Under the pieces are notes generated by a model. The model did not search any database. It had not been told where the DNA came from and saw only the letters and a list, made by a program, of their open reading frames with translations. From Candidatus Obscuribacterales bacterium (GTDB taxonomy: Bacteria > Cyanobacteriota > Vampirovibrionia > Obscuribacterales > Obscuribacteraceae), in assembly GCA_020050835.1 (NCBI GenBank), contig JAGVKB010000150.1:1-64000 (forward strand): a stretch of 64,000 nucleotides of DNA. The letters run 5' to 3'. A program made the translations under genes and the position numbers. Shown piece after piece: positions 46,269-54,283 of the stretch; position 1 is the first letter of the stretch; the number at the start of each line of letters is the position of its first letter.

Positions 46269-47240
46269 ATGAAAGCAATTACTAAACTAACAATCGCATT
46301 TACCGTTCTTACTCTGACGTTTTGCCCATCAGCAGAAACCAGAGCTGAATCCGAAATAGCCACAGAGCAAGCGGCAGCGGATCAAGTCGCGTTAGATCAA
46401 GTACAAGTACCGGCAGAGCAAGTTGCATCGGAGCAAGTCACAACCAATCAGGTAGTGGCAACAAATCAAGTGGCAACAGCACAGCCGATAGCCAGTTCGG
46501 CACCACCAGCAATGCCCGTTGAACCAAAGATTTTCCCACCAGCGGCAGATAGTGCTTACTACCTCGCCGGGCAATACGTTTTAAGTGGAAGGTACCAGGA
46601 AGCGATCTCTTATTTCGATCAAGCGATCAAACTCGCTGCCAACGGGGCCGCCCACTTTCGGATCGCCGACGCATTCTATAGTCGCGGCAACGCACACGTG
46701 TACCTTGGACAATCCGATGCGGCTCTTTGTGACTACTCAAAAGCAATTAGTCTGGATGCCAATTACGCTCTTGCCTATTACATGAGGGGTCAGATTTATC
46801 AGGGTCGCTCTGAATTCCAAAAGGCCATCCCGGACTTCAAAAAGGCAATTGAGATCAATTCAACCTTCGCCCTTGCCTTTGGAGGGCTGGGACTCGCCTA
46901 CCACGGTCTCGGCGAGAATGAGCGAGCCGTGGAGTATTGCAGCAATTCAATCAGCCTGGATAGTCAGAGCGCCTGGTTCTACGATATTCGGGCGCAAGCA
47001 TATAAGGATCTAGGCAACTATGAAAAGTATGCCGAAGATCTCAGTCAAGAGATTCAGCTGCTGTCTCAACCAGGTACCAATCAGATAGCCGCCGATCCTC
47101 GCAGCCTGCTTGCGCCAGCTTATTTCAACCGCGGACAGGCATACCAAAAGCTCGGCAGAAGCGAGCTTGCTCAAAAAGACCTAAATAAAGCAAAAGAGCT
47201 AGGTTACCCGGGAGATTCCAAGAAGACCGGAGCCTCCTAA
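46269..47240 (+). CDS. Secreted TPR protein within the pilin-like array
   Basis: 323 residues. Signal peptide (M-K-A-I-T-K-L through A-E-T-R-A), then a low-complexity stretch in which E-Q-V, D-Q-V and N-Q-V recur about eight times (residues 30-75), then about five TPR units (for example Y-S-R-G-N-A-H-V-Y-L-G, A-Y-Y-M-R-G-Q-I-Y-Q-G, Y-F-N-R-G-Q-A-Y-Q-K-L-G). TPR proteins in the envelope act as assembly scaffolds. The ATG at 46269 is preferred over the TTG three codons upstream because it directly begins a signal peptide; the ribosome site is weak. It is bracketed by the 28 bp repeats. Confidence 0.82.
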   Translation: MKAITKLTIAFTVLTLTFCPSAETRAESEIATEQAAADQVALDQVQVPAEQVASEQVTTNQVVATNQVATAQPIASSAPPAMPVEPKIFPPAADSAYYLAGQYVLSGRYQEAISYFDQAIKLAANGAAHFRIADAFYSRGNAHVYLGQSDAALCDYSKAISLDANYALAYYMRGQIYQGRSEFQKAIPDFKKAIEINSTFALAFGGLGLAYHGLGENERAVEYCSNSISLDSQSAWFYDIRAQAYKDLGNYEKYAEDLSQEIQLLSQPGTNQIAADPRSLLAPAYFNRGQAYQKLGRSELAQKDLNKAKELGYPGDSKKTGAS

Positions 47241-47272
47241 CTACCCAAAAGAGAGCCTACTCTCATTCCGAC

Positions 47273-47300
47273 TTTCCCCCGCCAACGCCAGCCAGAGACC
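47273..47300. repeat. 28 bp repeat, copy 2
   Basis: Exact second copy of the 28-base sequence at 46119-46146. Confidence 0.85.
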
Positions 47301-47320
47301 GCCGCAAGGCGGTTTTTGGT
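47298..47320 (+). terminator. Intrinsic terminator of the TPR gene
   Basis: ACCGCC pairs with GGCGGT around GCAA and is followed by TTTTT. It has the same plan as the copy 4 terminator but compensating stem changes, with the preceding 28 bases identical. Confidence 0.85.
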
Positions 47321-47456
47321 ATCTCTTAGAAATCCTTCAGCCGTTTAATTTTTCGACTTCCCCTAATTACTCCCAGGGCCTCGTAGGACACACAGAGGCT
47401 CGAAAGAAGAAGAGCCAAATTACTAAGGGATGGACCATTTAATAAGGAGAGTTCCA

Positions 47457-47984
47457 ATGTTTACTAAGGTTTTTGGTCAAACGAGAAAAGTCTGGTTGCT
47501 TTCATTAGCTTTCTGTCTCCTACCGCTCACTTGCGGAGCTGCACATGCTCAATTCGGCAGCGATGCTTTCTCAGCCGGTGATGCAGGAACACAATCTCGC
47601 TCAAACCCAATCACAGGCAGCCAGACCGATACAGTAAATGCCGGTCAAGCACCGATGTTGCAAGGTGCCACCAACGGTACCATCGGTCCCCAAGCTGGTG
47701 ACGCTACCGTGGTGCAGGGTGTAAATACAGCCGGTACGGTTCGAGTCAACAACCTCGCCAACCTCGAAGCGTTGTTAAATATCATCGCCAACGGGATGGA
47801 AATCCTCGGTATCGCCTGGGGTGGACCGACCATGATCATGGGCTTCATGCACATGGCTGCCGGCACGCAAGATGCTATGAAGCGAGTTCTGTTCGGCGCC
47901 GCTGGTGTCACCGGTGGTTTGGCAACACCCGGCTGCATCAACTGGCTCGTCGCCTCCTGCCGCGATGCCAACCTGTTCAGCTAA
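47457..47984 (+). CDS. Secreted two-helix pilin-like protein, copy 5
   Basis: 175 residues from an ATG with AAGGAGA six bases ahead. The signal peptide (M-F-T-K-V-F-G-Q-T-R-K through G-A-A-H-A) is unlike all others; the mature part is identical to copies 2-4 except Ala in place of Ser in the Q-A-P-M-L segment, as in copy 1. The promoter does not show the TTGACT-17-TAAYCT pattern, so this copy may be regulated differently. Confidence 0.85.
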   Translation: MFTKVFGQTRKVWLLSLAFCLLPLTCGAAHAQFGSDAFSAGDAGTQSRSNPITGSQTDTVNAGQAPMLQGATNGTIGPQAGDATVVQGVNTAGTVRVNNLANLEALLNIIANGMEILGIAWGGPTMIMGFMHMAAGTQDAMKRVLFGAAGVTGGLATPGCINWLVASCRDANLFS

Positions 47985-48298
47985 CAACTAGTTTCCCCCG
48001 ATCAGCACCTGGTCTGAAACCGCCTCTCTGGCGGCTTCAGCCTTTTGTGGACAAATTCTAAATGGACTGCTTTCAAGCTCTGCTAAGAATTCCACACTCC
48101 ATTTCTGCTCTTCCAATCTAATTTCCGCAGTTTCAAACTACTTTCCCGATTTGGCGCACCGGCGATACCTTGTCCAGATTATGCCGGCAATGACCGTCCT
48201 AAGCATCGCCAGGATATCGGTTGACAAACAGGTCTAGCAGTTCGACCGACGACGCAGATAGAATTGACTAAGCGGATTAAGAGGAGCGACCTTGAGCG
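47985..48298. other. Gap after pilin-like copy 5
   Basis: Contains the terminator at 48014-48046. The remaining 250 bases include the promoter region of the ThiF-like gene; no further feature was seen. Confidence 0.5.
48014..48046 (+). terminator. Intrinsic terminator of pilin-like copy 5
   Basis: CTGAAACCGCC and GGCGGCTTCAG pair with one mismatch around TCTCT, followed by CCTTTT. Confidence 0.75.
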
Positions 48299-49066
48299 AT
48301 GCTGACTCCCGAACAGCTTGAACGTTATCAGAATCAGCTATCCCTGCCCGGGATGGGCGAGCAGGCGCAGATTAAGTTGTCCAATTCGCGCGTTCTGGTG
48401 GCCGGTCTCTCCGGCTCCGGAGCGATTGCGGCTCAGCTGCTCGCTGTCTCTGGCGTCGGTACTATCGGTCTGCTGGACGATTCAGTGATCGCACTGGCGG
48501 ACCTTCACAGAGACATTCTGTCCAGCAGCGACGAGACAGGCAAAAGTCGGATAGAGTCAGCCAAAAGAAGGCTCAATCACTTGAACCCGGACTGTATGGT
48601 AGAGCTTCACGAATTACAGCTCGATGCTCACAATGCGGAAGAACTATTGACACCTTATCATTTGATCCTGGACGGGCTCGACGATTGGCAAAAGAAATTA
48701 CTCGCCAGCGACACCGCCATGCATCTAAACATTCCAATGATTCACTGCGGAATCACCGGCTTTCAGTTTCAAGTTTTTTCGATGGTTCCGGGAAGATCTG
48801 CTTGCTTGCGCTGCCTGTTTCATCAGCTCGGCAGAGAAGATCTGTCGCGCCAGGACAAACCAGCCATCAACTTTGGTCCGGCGGCCACAATGGCCGGATC
48901 GCTGCAGGCCTCCGAAGCGCTCCACATCATAGCCGAGTCGGGCGTAACCGGCTGCGACGAGTTGATTCAATTCGACTGCTTGCGCCGAGAATTTTATACG
49001 GTGCGCGAGCTCGGTCCTCGCGCTGATTGTCCAGACTGCGGCCGCACCACTAATCGGAATCAGTAA
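48299..49066 (+). CDS. ThiF/MoeB/HesA-type adenylyltransferase
   Basis: E1-like enzyme of 255 residues that would adenylate the C-terminus of a ThiS/MoaD-type sulfur carrier. It has the R-Y-x-x-Q-L-x-L-P-G-M-G-x-x-x-Q start, the nucleotide-binding V-L-V-A-G-L-S-G-S-G (32-41), L-D-D-x-x-I-x-L-x-D-L-H-R-D (59-72), and two zinc pairs C-L-R-C (169/172) and C-P-D-C (244/247). The usual G-x-G-G-L-G is altered to G-L-S-G-S-G. It has no rhodanese domain. No thi or moa gene is beside it, so the pathway is not determined. A GAGGAG site lies 12 bases upstream. The 3' end overlaps the convergent gene by 17 bases. Confidence 0.85.
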   Translation: MLTPEQLERYQNQLSLPGMGEQAQIKLSNSRVLVAGLSGSGAIAAQLLAVSGVGTIGLLDDSVIALADLHRDILSSSDETGKSRIESAKRRLNHLNPDCMVELHELQLDAHNAEELLTPYHLILDGLDDWQKKLLASDTAMHLNIPMIHCGITGFQFQVFSMVPGRSACLRCLFHQLGREDLSRQDKPAINFGPAATMAGSLQASEALHIIAESGVTGCDELIQFDCLRREFYTVRELGPRADCPDCGRTTNRNQ

Positions 49067-49847
49067 TTTGAGCTGGGCTCGCTTGCTTGAGAGCAGAGAT
49101 GATTGCATCTGCACGTTGTAGATAACGTCCACGAATCAACGCTTCAAATAAAGTCCACTGCCGCTGAGTCTCGCGTACTGCCAACGCTCTGGCCAGATTA
49201 AAGTAGTTGGTTCCGGGCAATGTCTTCTTTGCCTCCGTCGACTGCGCATTGTCCTTGTTGAGCTCCTGGTAGGAGATGCCGGCCGCAGCCTGACCTGTGG
49301 CGGGCGTCTTCTGACCGGACTTCTTGCCGGAGGTCAAGGCGTCGCCGGCCTTACTGCCGACATAGCCGTCTGGCACCTTTGCCCAGTCTACTACTTCGAT
49401 GCTGTAAGGATTTGCTCGTTTGGCGCCATCTTCCAGCTGAATCTCCAGATAATTGGAGCGACTGTAAAAATCCTGGGCAGTATGAAGGAGCATTCCGAAG
49501 TGCTTGAGGCAGTGAGCGCGATTTTCCGCATCGGTATCGGCATCGGCTGCATAATTCAATGCCTTCTTCTTTTCGCGATCTATATAGCTCAGGGCTGCGC
49601 TCAATTGCCCATCATCAAAGTGCCTACGCGGCTCAGTCGCGCTCTCTTCGCCTGGAGCATCTTGGCTATTGACCGCTTTCACGATGAAAGCGAGATTGGT
49701 ATCAGATACGATGCCGGACAGCGCCTCTTTCGTAATCTGCTCGTGAACATTGCCTCCATCAGCATCGAATGAGCTAAAGCAATGAGCCGGTTGCAAAGCA
49801 AAAGTGGCAACTAATAGAAACACAAAGGAATTTAATCGATCTCGCAT
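49050..49847 (-). CDS. Secreted HET-C/zinc-phospholipase-C-like protein
   Basis: 265 residues. A signal peptide ends near A-H-C-F-S. The mature part has N-V-H-E-Q-I-T-K-E-A-L, R-R-H-F-D-D-G and H-F-G-M-L-L-H-T-A-Q-D-F-Y-S-R-S-N-Y-L-E, a His/Asp spacing resembling the HET-C and zinc-dependent phospholipase C fold, in which these residues bind zinc (family members often read H-S-N where this one has R-S-N). Substrate is unknown. The ATG at 49847 follows GAGG by nine bases and is preferred over the GTG at 49853. Confidence 0.6.
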   Translation of the reverse strand: MRDRLNSFVFLLVATFALQPAHCFSSFDADGGNVHEQITKEALSGIVSDTNLAFIVKAVNSQDAPGEESATEPRRHFDDGQLSAALSYIDREKKKALNYAADADTDAENRAHCLKHFGMLLHTAQDFYSRSNYLEIQLEDGAKRANPYSIEVVDWAKVPDGYVGSKAGDALTSGKKSGQKTPATGQAAAGISYQELNKDNAQSTEAKKTLPGTNYFNLARALAVRETQRQWTLFEALIRGRYLQRADAIISALKQASPAQITDSD

Positions 49848-49950
49848 CGGCACAGACCTCGGCAGCTCCGGCGCTAGTAATCTCCGATAGCCCTAATTTT
49901 ACACAGTCGCGGGTTTATAATGAAAACAACTTTGGGGGCATAGCATATTA

Positions 49951-50805
49951 ATGGCTCATCCAGCTGCGGAGACGGAGCTCAAGGATCTACTTTTTGTCGG
50001 ATTTGACACTGAAACGACTGGATTGTCTCCGCTTGCCTCCAGATTGATCGAGCTGTCAGGAGTCAAATTCCGTTCCGATGGCTCAATCGTCTCCAAATTT
50101 TCGCAATTGATAGACCCAGAATCAGATATTCCAGCCGAGGCGACAGCCGTTCATGGCATTACACCTGACATGGTGCGTGGACAGCCTACCTACCGGCAGG
50201 TCGTTCCGGAATTTCTGAGCTGGCTCGCCGATGACAACATCGTCTTGACGGCTCACAACGCCTCGTTCGACCTGGGATTCCTGGAGGTGGCTTTAGCCAG
50301 ACTCCGGATGCCAGCACCCACTTATCCGGTGATCGATACGCTCAACTTGTGCCGGCGCCTGATTCCCAATGCACCAAATCATCAGCTCAAAACGCTAACC
50401 CAGCATCTCGGACTTGAAGCCGGCGGTTTCCACCGGGCTCTGGCTGACAGCTATCACGTCAAAGATCTCTTCCTGAAAATGCTACCGCTCATGCCCGAAT
50501 GTACCTCGTGGAGCGGGCTGGCTAATCATTGCGGCATCCTGGAATTCGCAGATCTTTGCGAACAAGGCTTTTCTCAAATCGATACGATGCCGGAAGGTTT
50601 CGAGTCGATCAAGGAGGCGATATCGTCCGAAATTCCCGTCCAGCTCGTCTACAACAATGGACACACGTCGAGACGGAAGGTGACACCACATTCAGTGCAT
50701 ACCTGGCGCGGACATCTTTATCTGACGGCATTTTGCCATGACGCTCAGTCTGAACGCACTTTCAGATTGGACAAAATCGTGAGCTTTCGAACCCTGTCAG
50801 AGTGA
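49951..50805 (+). CDS. DnaQ-like 3'-5' exonuclease fused to a WYL domain
   Basis: 284 residues. Residues 13-180 form a DEDDh exonuclease with all ligands visible: Asp19 and Glu21 in F-D-T-E-T-T-G, Asp107 in H-N-A-S-F-D-L-G-F, and His161/Asp166 in H-R-A-L-A-D-S. The C-terminal part (about 225-282) has the WYL pattern: V-Q-L-V-Y-N-N-G, R-R-K-V-T-P-H, W-R-G-H-L-Y-L-T-A-F-C, and R-T-F-R-L-D-K-I. WYL domains sense nucleic-acid or nucleotide ligands and regulate many defence genes. The fusion suggests an exonuclease whose activity depends on a bound ligand. No defence genes are next to it, so a repair role is as likely. Confidence 0.82.
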   Translation: MAHPAAETELKDLLFVGFDTETTGLSPLASRLIELSGVKFRSDGSIVSKFSQLIDPESDIPAEATAVHGITPDMVRGQPTYRQVVPEFLSWLADDNIVLTAHNASFDLGFLEVALARLRMPAPTYPVIDTLNLCRRLIPNAPNHQLKTLTQHLGLEAGGFHRALADSYHVKDLFLKMLPLMPECTSWSGLANHCGILEFADLCEQGFSQIDTMPEGFESIKEAISSEIPVQLVYNNGHTSRRKVTPHSVHTWRGHLYLTAFCHDAQSERTFRLDKIVSFRTLSE

Positions 50806-50899
50806 GCGAACAGTCATCATTATAATTAGATCGAATTAGACAATTCACCGCCGTGATGTTAGATTATTGTCGCTGACGTCCCTCCTGGCAAGTCCCAAA

Positions 50900-52042
50900 A
50901 TGTCGAGAAAGCAACTGGCGGCAATATCGATCACATTTACGCTGGCGCTGGCGCAAACAGCCCCGGCGATGTGCTTTTCGCTGTTCGGCGCTAGACAGCT
51001 TCCCCCCGAAGCTCCGGCAACACAGCCAGCCGAAGTCGAGTCGCAACCGAATCCAGAGAACACTCGCCTGCTAGAAAAACACATGCGGCTGGGTGACGCT
51101 TTCTTCGAGCGCAAGGATTACACCAACTCACTGATCGAATATCAAGCCATCTTGAAACTTGACCCGAACAGCTACAAAGCTCACTTTATGTTGGGCAAGG
51201 TTTTGATGGCTATGTCCGATTACGAAGAAGCGCTCAAGGAATTTACGACTGTGGTCGAACTGCGCCCCCGCAGCAGCGACGGACATTTCATGATGGCCGA
51301 GACACTGCGAATGCAAGGCAACTATCGTGATGCCGCTCACGAATACCGTCACAGCCTGAAGTTAGATACCAAGAACGCTCAGTGTCATGCCTACTTAGCA
51401 GAGTGCTATCGCACCAAAACCTGGTACAGACCGGCAATTGCTGAATGCAAAAAGGCTATTCGCCTCGATCCGAAAATCGTAACACCACATTTGATACTAG
51501 GCCAGTGCTACATTCTAGATCGGCAAACAGACCGAGGTCTGGCTGAATACAAAAAGGCGATCGAGCTGTCACCGGAAGATCCGGTTGTCCACACCCGTTA
51601 CGCTCAAACTTTGTGCAGCTTGGGCAAATGGACCGACGCGCTGCCGCAGTTCGTGCGCGCCACCGATCTCGATCCATCCTATCCGGAAGCGCATATAGGT
51701 CTTTCCTGGGCTTTGGTCAATACTGGACGAGTTGACGAGGCGCTCAAGGAGGCTCGCGAAGCTGTCTCGCGCGCCCCAAACAATGCCGACGCCCATTCCA
51801 ATCTCGCCGCAGTCTTGCAGAAAAAGGGCGACTTTCCAGCAGCCGTGACGCATTGCCGCCTCGCCCTCAAGCTCGACCCCAAAAATCCTCGCATGCACAG
51901 GGCGTTAGGGTTTGCCTTGCGAGACAACGGTGATTTAAACTTGGCAATCGCTGAGCTGCTCACAACCAGCAAACTGCTTCCAAACGATTACGATGTCAAG
52001 CTGTGCCTGCAGTCGCTCATGCAACAACGAAATCAAAATTAA
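50900..52042 (+). CDS. Secreted TPR protein
   Basis: 380 residues from the ATG at 50900, which begins a signal peptide (M-S-R-K-Q-L through A-P-A-M-C); a TTG 33 bases upstream is less likely. After a Pro-rich linker, about nine TPR units of 34 residues run to the end, each with the Y/A-x-x-A-L/I-x-E-Y/C-x-x-A-I/L-x-L-x-P pattern. An envelope scaffold is likely; no enzymatic domain is present. Confidence 0.85.
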   Translation: MSRKQLAAISITFTLALAQTAPAMCFSLFGARQLPPEAPATQPAEVESQPNPENTRLLEKHMRLGDAFFERKDYTNSLIEYQAILKLDPNSYKAHFMLGKVLMAMSDYEEALKEFTTVVELRPRSSDGHFMMAETLRMQGNYRDAAHEYRHSLKLDTKNAQCHAYLAECYRTKTWYRPAIAECKKAIRLDPKIVTPHLILGQCYILDRQTDRGLAEYKKAIELSPEDPVVHTRYAQTLCSLGKWTDALPQFVRATDLDPSYPEAHIGLSWALVNTGRVDEALKEAREAVSRAPNNADAHSNLAAVLQKKGDFPAAVTHCRLALKLDPKNPRMHRALGFALRDNGDLNLAIAELLTTSKLLPNDYDVKLCLQSLMQQRNQN

Positions 52043-52160
52043 GTGGCAGCGGCGGACTTAACTTGACAACGTTTTGATTGAAGACCATAATGGCTTAAGG
52101 CTTACTAGGCTTAATATTATTGATGATGGGTCAAGGTTCCAGCTGGACTGAGGGCATGCC

Positions 52161-52760
52161 ATGGCGGGCAACAATGACAATTTTGTAGACGACATGAAGC
52201 TAGCTGCTCACGATTTGCTCAATGGCGATGTGCTCCAGGCCGGCCAAGATGTCTTGGACGCAGCGAAGGCAGCGGCAGCCGGACGGCTCTTTTCGGCAGC
52301 TTATCAGCCGGGCGTGAGCGCCCAGACATTTAACCCAACGCAGAATCTCGCCCAGACAGCAGCCGACTTAGCAACTGCTGGTGTTGTTGCAAATTTCATA
52401 GAGGGCACGGTCACTACCAGTCCCGAACAGTCAGCAAGCATCGAGGCTGCCAATAAAGCGATTTCGCAAGCTGAATCGCAAGTGAGCGCGGGAGCGGCAG
52501 GTGGTGGCACCGAAGGCGAGCTTCTCGCCGCCTACGGCAACTTGCGCGGTTCCAACCCCGAAGTAGGATTTGCTGCAGCGCGAGTCAGCGCCGCACTCGA
52601 TCGCGTCCGCCAGGAAAATGCCAAGACTCGGGAAGCTGCTGCTCGCGGAGACAGCGTCTCGTCCGTGCGAGGACAGTTCAATACGGTTGATGATTATCTT
52701 GCCTTCAAGGCCAATGAAAAGGCCAAACGCGAATCCATTCAACCAACGGACAAGCCGTAA
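52161..52760 (+). CDS. Hypothetical Ala-rich protein
   Basis: 199 residues, no signal peptide or membrane helix. Ala-rich amphipathic helices, with a Gly-rich hinge (A-G-A-A-G-G-G-T-E-G) near residue 113 and a lysine-rich C-terminus. A GAGGG site precedes the ATG. No family recognised. Confidence 0.6.
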   Translation: MAGNNDNFVDDMKLAAHDLLNGDVLQAGQDVLDAAKAAAAGRLFSAAYQPGVSAQTFNPTQNLAQTAADLATAGVVANFIEGTVTTSPEQSASIEAANKAISQAESQVSAGAAGGGTEGELLAAYGNLRGSNPEVGFAAARVSAALDRVRQENAKTREAAARGDSVSSVRGQFNTVDDYLAFKANEKAKRESIQPTDKP

Positions 52761-52795
52761 GAGCGCTCTCTACCATTTACGCAAACGGCGTCAGC

Positions 52796-53416
52796 CTATT
52801 TCTTGCTGCTGCCTGGCTTGACCAGTGCAGTCCCGGCCTTGCACCAAGGACAATCAGGCTCACTGAAGGTTTCGAGATTCAACTTCACCAAGGAGAGGAA
52901 TGGAATTCCGAAGTCGACTGTCCCACCGCTGCGATCGACGATTGCTCCAACCGCTATCGGCGACCCACCAAGCTGCTTGACCAGCTCTACCACTTTGCGA
53001 GCCGAGCCACCGGTGGTGGTGACATCTTCCACGACCAACACCGGTTCGCCTTCGGAAATCACCACACCACGCCGAATCTCGAAATCGGTTTTACCGTCAG
53101 GACGCTCCGCAAAGATCGCTCGCACCGGATTGCTTTGCAGCGCCTTGTCCAACGCCATTGCCACCAGTAATTCCCAGTGCACGGCTCCGAGAGCCGGTCC
53201 TACCACCACATTCGGCTTCAGCCCGGACTCCAGGATACGCCTGACTAGCTCTTCGGCCAAAACCATGCCATGTCTGGGATACTGCAAAATACGCTGACAT
53301 TGCAGATATTGATTGCTGTGCAGTCCGCTTGCCAGCAAGAAATGTCCGGTGTGCCATGCCCCCAGCTCTTTTAGAAGCTGGCTAATCTTCTGGTCATCAA
53401 CAGCCATTATGCTCAT
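52796..53416 (-). CDS. pyrE: Orotate phosphoribosyltransferase
   Basis: Converts orotate and PRPP to OMP in pyrimidine synthesis. The 206-residue protein has the PRPP loop V-L-V-V-E-D-V-T-T-T-G-G-S, the V-G-P-A-L-G-A-V substrate loop and the C-terminal C-P-W-C-K-A-G-T-A-L-V-K-P-G-S found in the Thermus/cyanobacterial branch. Two in-frame ATGs (53416 and 53407) are possible; the second is better spaced from the AGGAAGAG site. Confidence 0.93.
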   Translation of the reverse strand: MSIMAVDDQKISQLLKELGAWHTGHFLLASGLHSNQYLQCQRILQYPRHGMVLAEELVRRILESGLKPNVVVGPALGAVHWELLVAMALDKALQSNPVRAIFAERPDGKTDFEIRRGVVISEGEPVLVVEDVTTTGGSARKVVELVKQLGGSPIAVGAIVDRSGGTVDFGIPFLSLVKLNLETFSEPDCPWCKAGTALVKPGSSKK

Positions 53417-53550
53417 CTCTTCCTAGCGCTCCTGATTTATGCCTTATGAGGCACCCCCAACTAGCCCGACCGTACTTGGAAATCTTCGCTCTGCGTCCCC
53501 TTATCGGCGTGACATGCAAATTATAGTCCCCTCTGCTATATTCTCGTCTC

Positions 53551-54267
53551 ATGAAGCCGATTATAGGAATCAATCTTGATATCGACGAAGGAACGCCTTC
53601 GCGCGCCTCGGTGTACTGCAACTACTTTCAATCTGTGCAGAAATCCGGCGGAATTCCGATTCTCGTTCCACCGATGCCAAATGATGACTTGGAAGCGCTG
53701 CTCGAGCATATCGACGGAGTACTTCTGATCGGTGGACGCGATTATTCACCGGAGCTCTACGGTGAAGAATTATCAGAGAAAGTCGAGCTTATCAACTGCA
53801 CGCGCCAGGAGTTCGACCACCGGCTCGTAAAGCAGGTGCTCAGCCGCCCGAAACTGCCGGTGCTGGGAATATGCGGTGGGTTGCAACTCTTAAACATCGG
53901 GCTCGGCGGCTCGCTGATTCAAGACATTCCAAGTGCGCTGCCCCAATCCGAAGTCAAGCACAGCAATTCGAACGGCTCGTCGACTGCTTATCAGCGGCAC
54001 CAGGTGAAGTTCGATTCAAACAGCCTGCTTGGCCACATCTATCAACTCGAAACATTCGAGGTAAACAGCTTCCATCATCAGGCGATTAAGAAGATCGGTT
54101 CCGGCTTGAAAGTCTCTGCCAGAGCCGAAGATGGCATCATTGAAGCGGTAGAGGCTCCGGACAGAGCGTTTACGGTAGCCGTTCAATGGCATCCGGAGCG
54201 CGATTTCGAGGGCAACAAGGCCTTGTTCGAGCAATTCTTGAAAGCAAGCAGCAATGCCGGCAGATAA
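53551..54267 (+). CDS. Class I glutamine amidotransferase-like hydrolase (PuuD/peptidase C26 family)
   Basis: 238 residues. Catalytic Cys108 in L-G-I-C-G-G-L-Q and the His214/Glu216 pair in Q-W-H-P-E are present, as is G-G-x-D-Y-x-P near residue 61. PuuD-like members cleave gamma-glutamyl bonds, for example gamma-Glu-GABA; the true substrate cannot be told. It is divergent from pyrE and 16 bases upstream of the epimerase gene, with which it may be cotranscribed. Confidence 0.85.
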   Translation: MKPIIGINLDIDEGTPSRASVYCNYFQSVQKSGGIPILVPPMPNDDLEALLEHIDGVLLIGGRDYSPELYGEELSEKVELINCTRQEFDHRLVKQVLSRPKLPVLGICGGLQLLNIGLGGSLIQDIPSALPQSEVKHSNSNGSSTAYQRHQVKFDSNSLLGHIYQLETFEVNSFHHQAIKKIGSGLKVSARAEDGIIEAVEAPDRAFTVAVQWHPERDFEGNKALFEQFLKASSNAGR

Positions 54268-54283
54268 GCAGGAAAGTCAGACA

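Noticed and set aside
38797-47984. A complete type IV secretion or conjugation locus
   Set aside because: Only pilin-like proteins are present; there is no VirB4/VirD4 ATPase, VirB6 or relaxase in the window.
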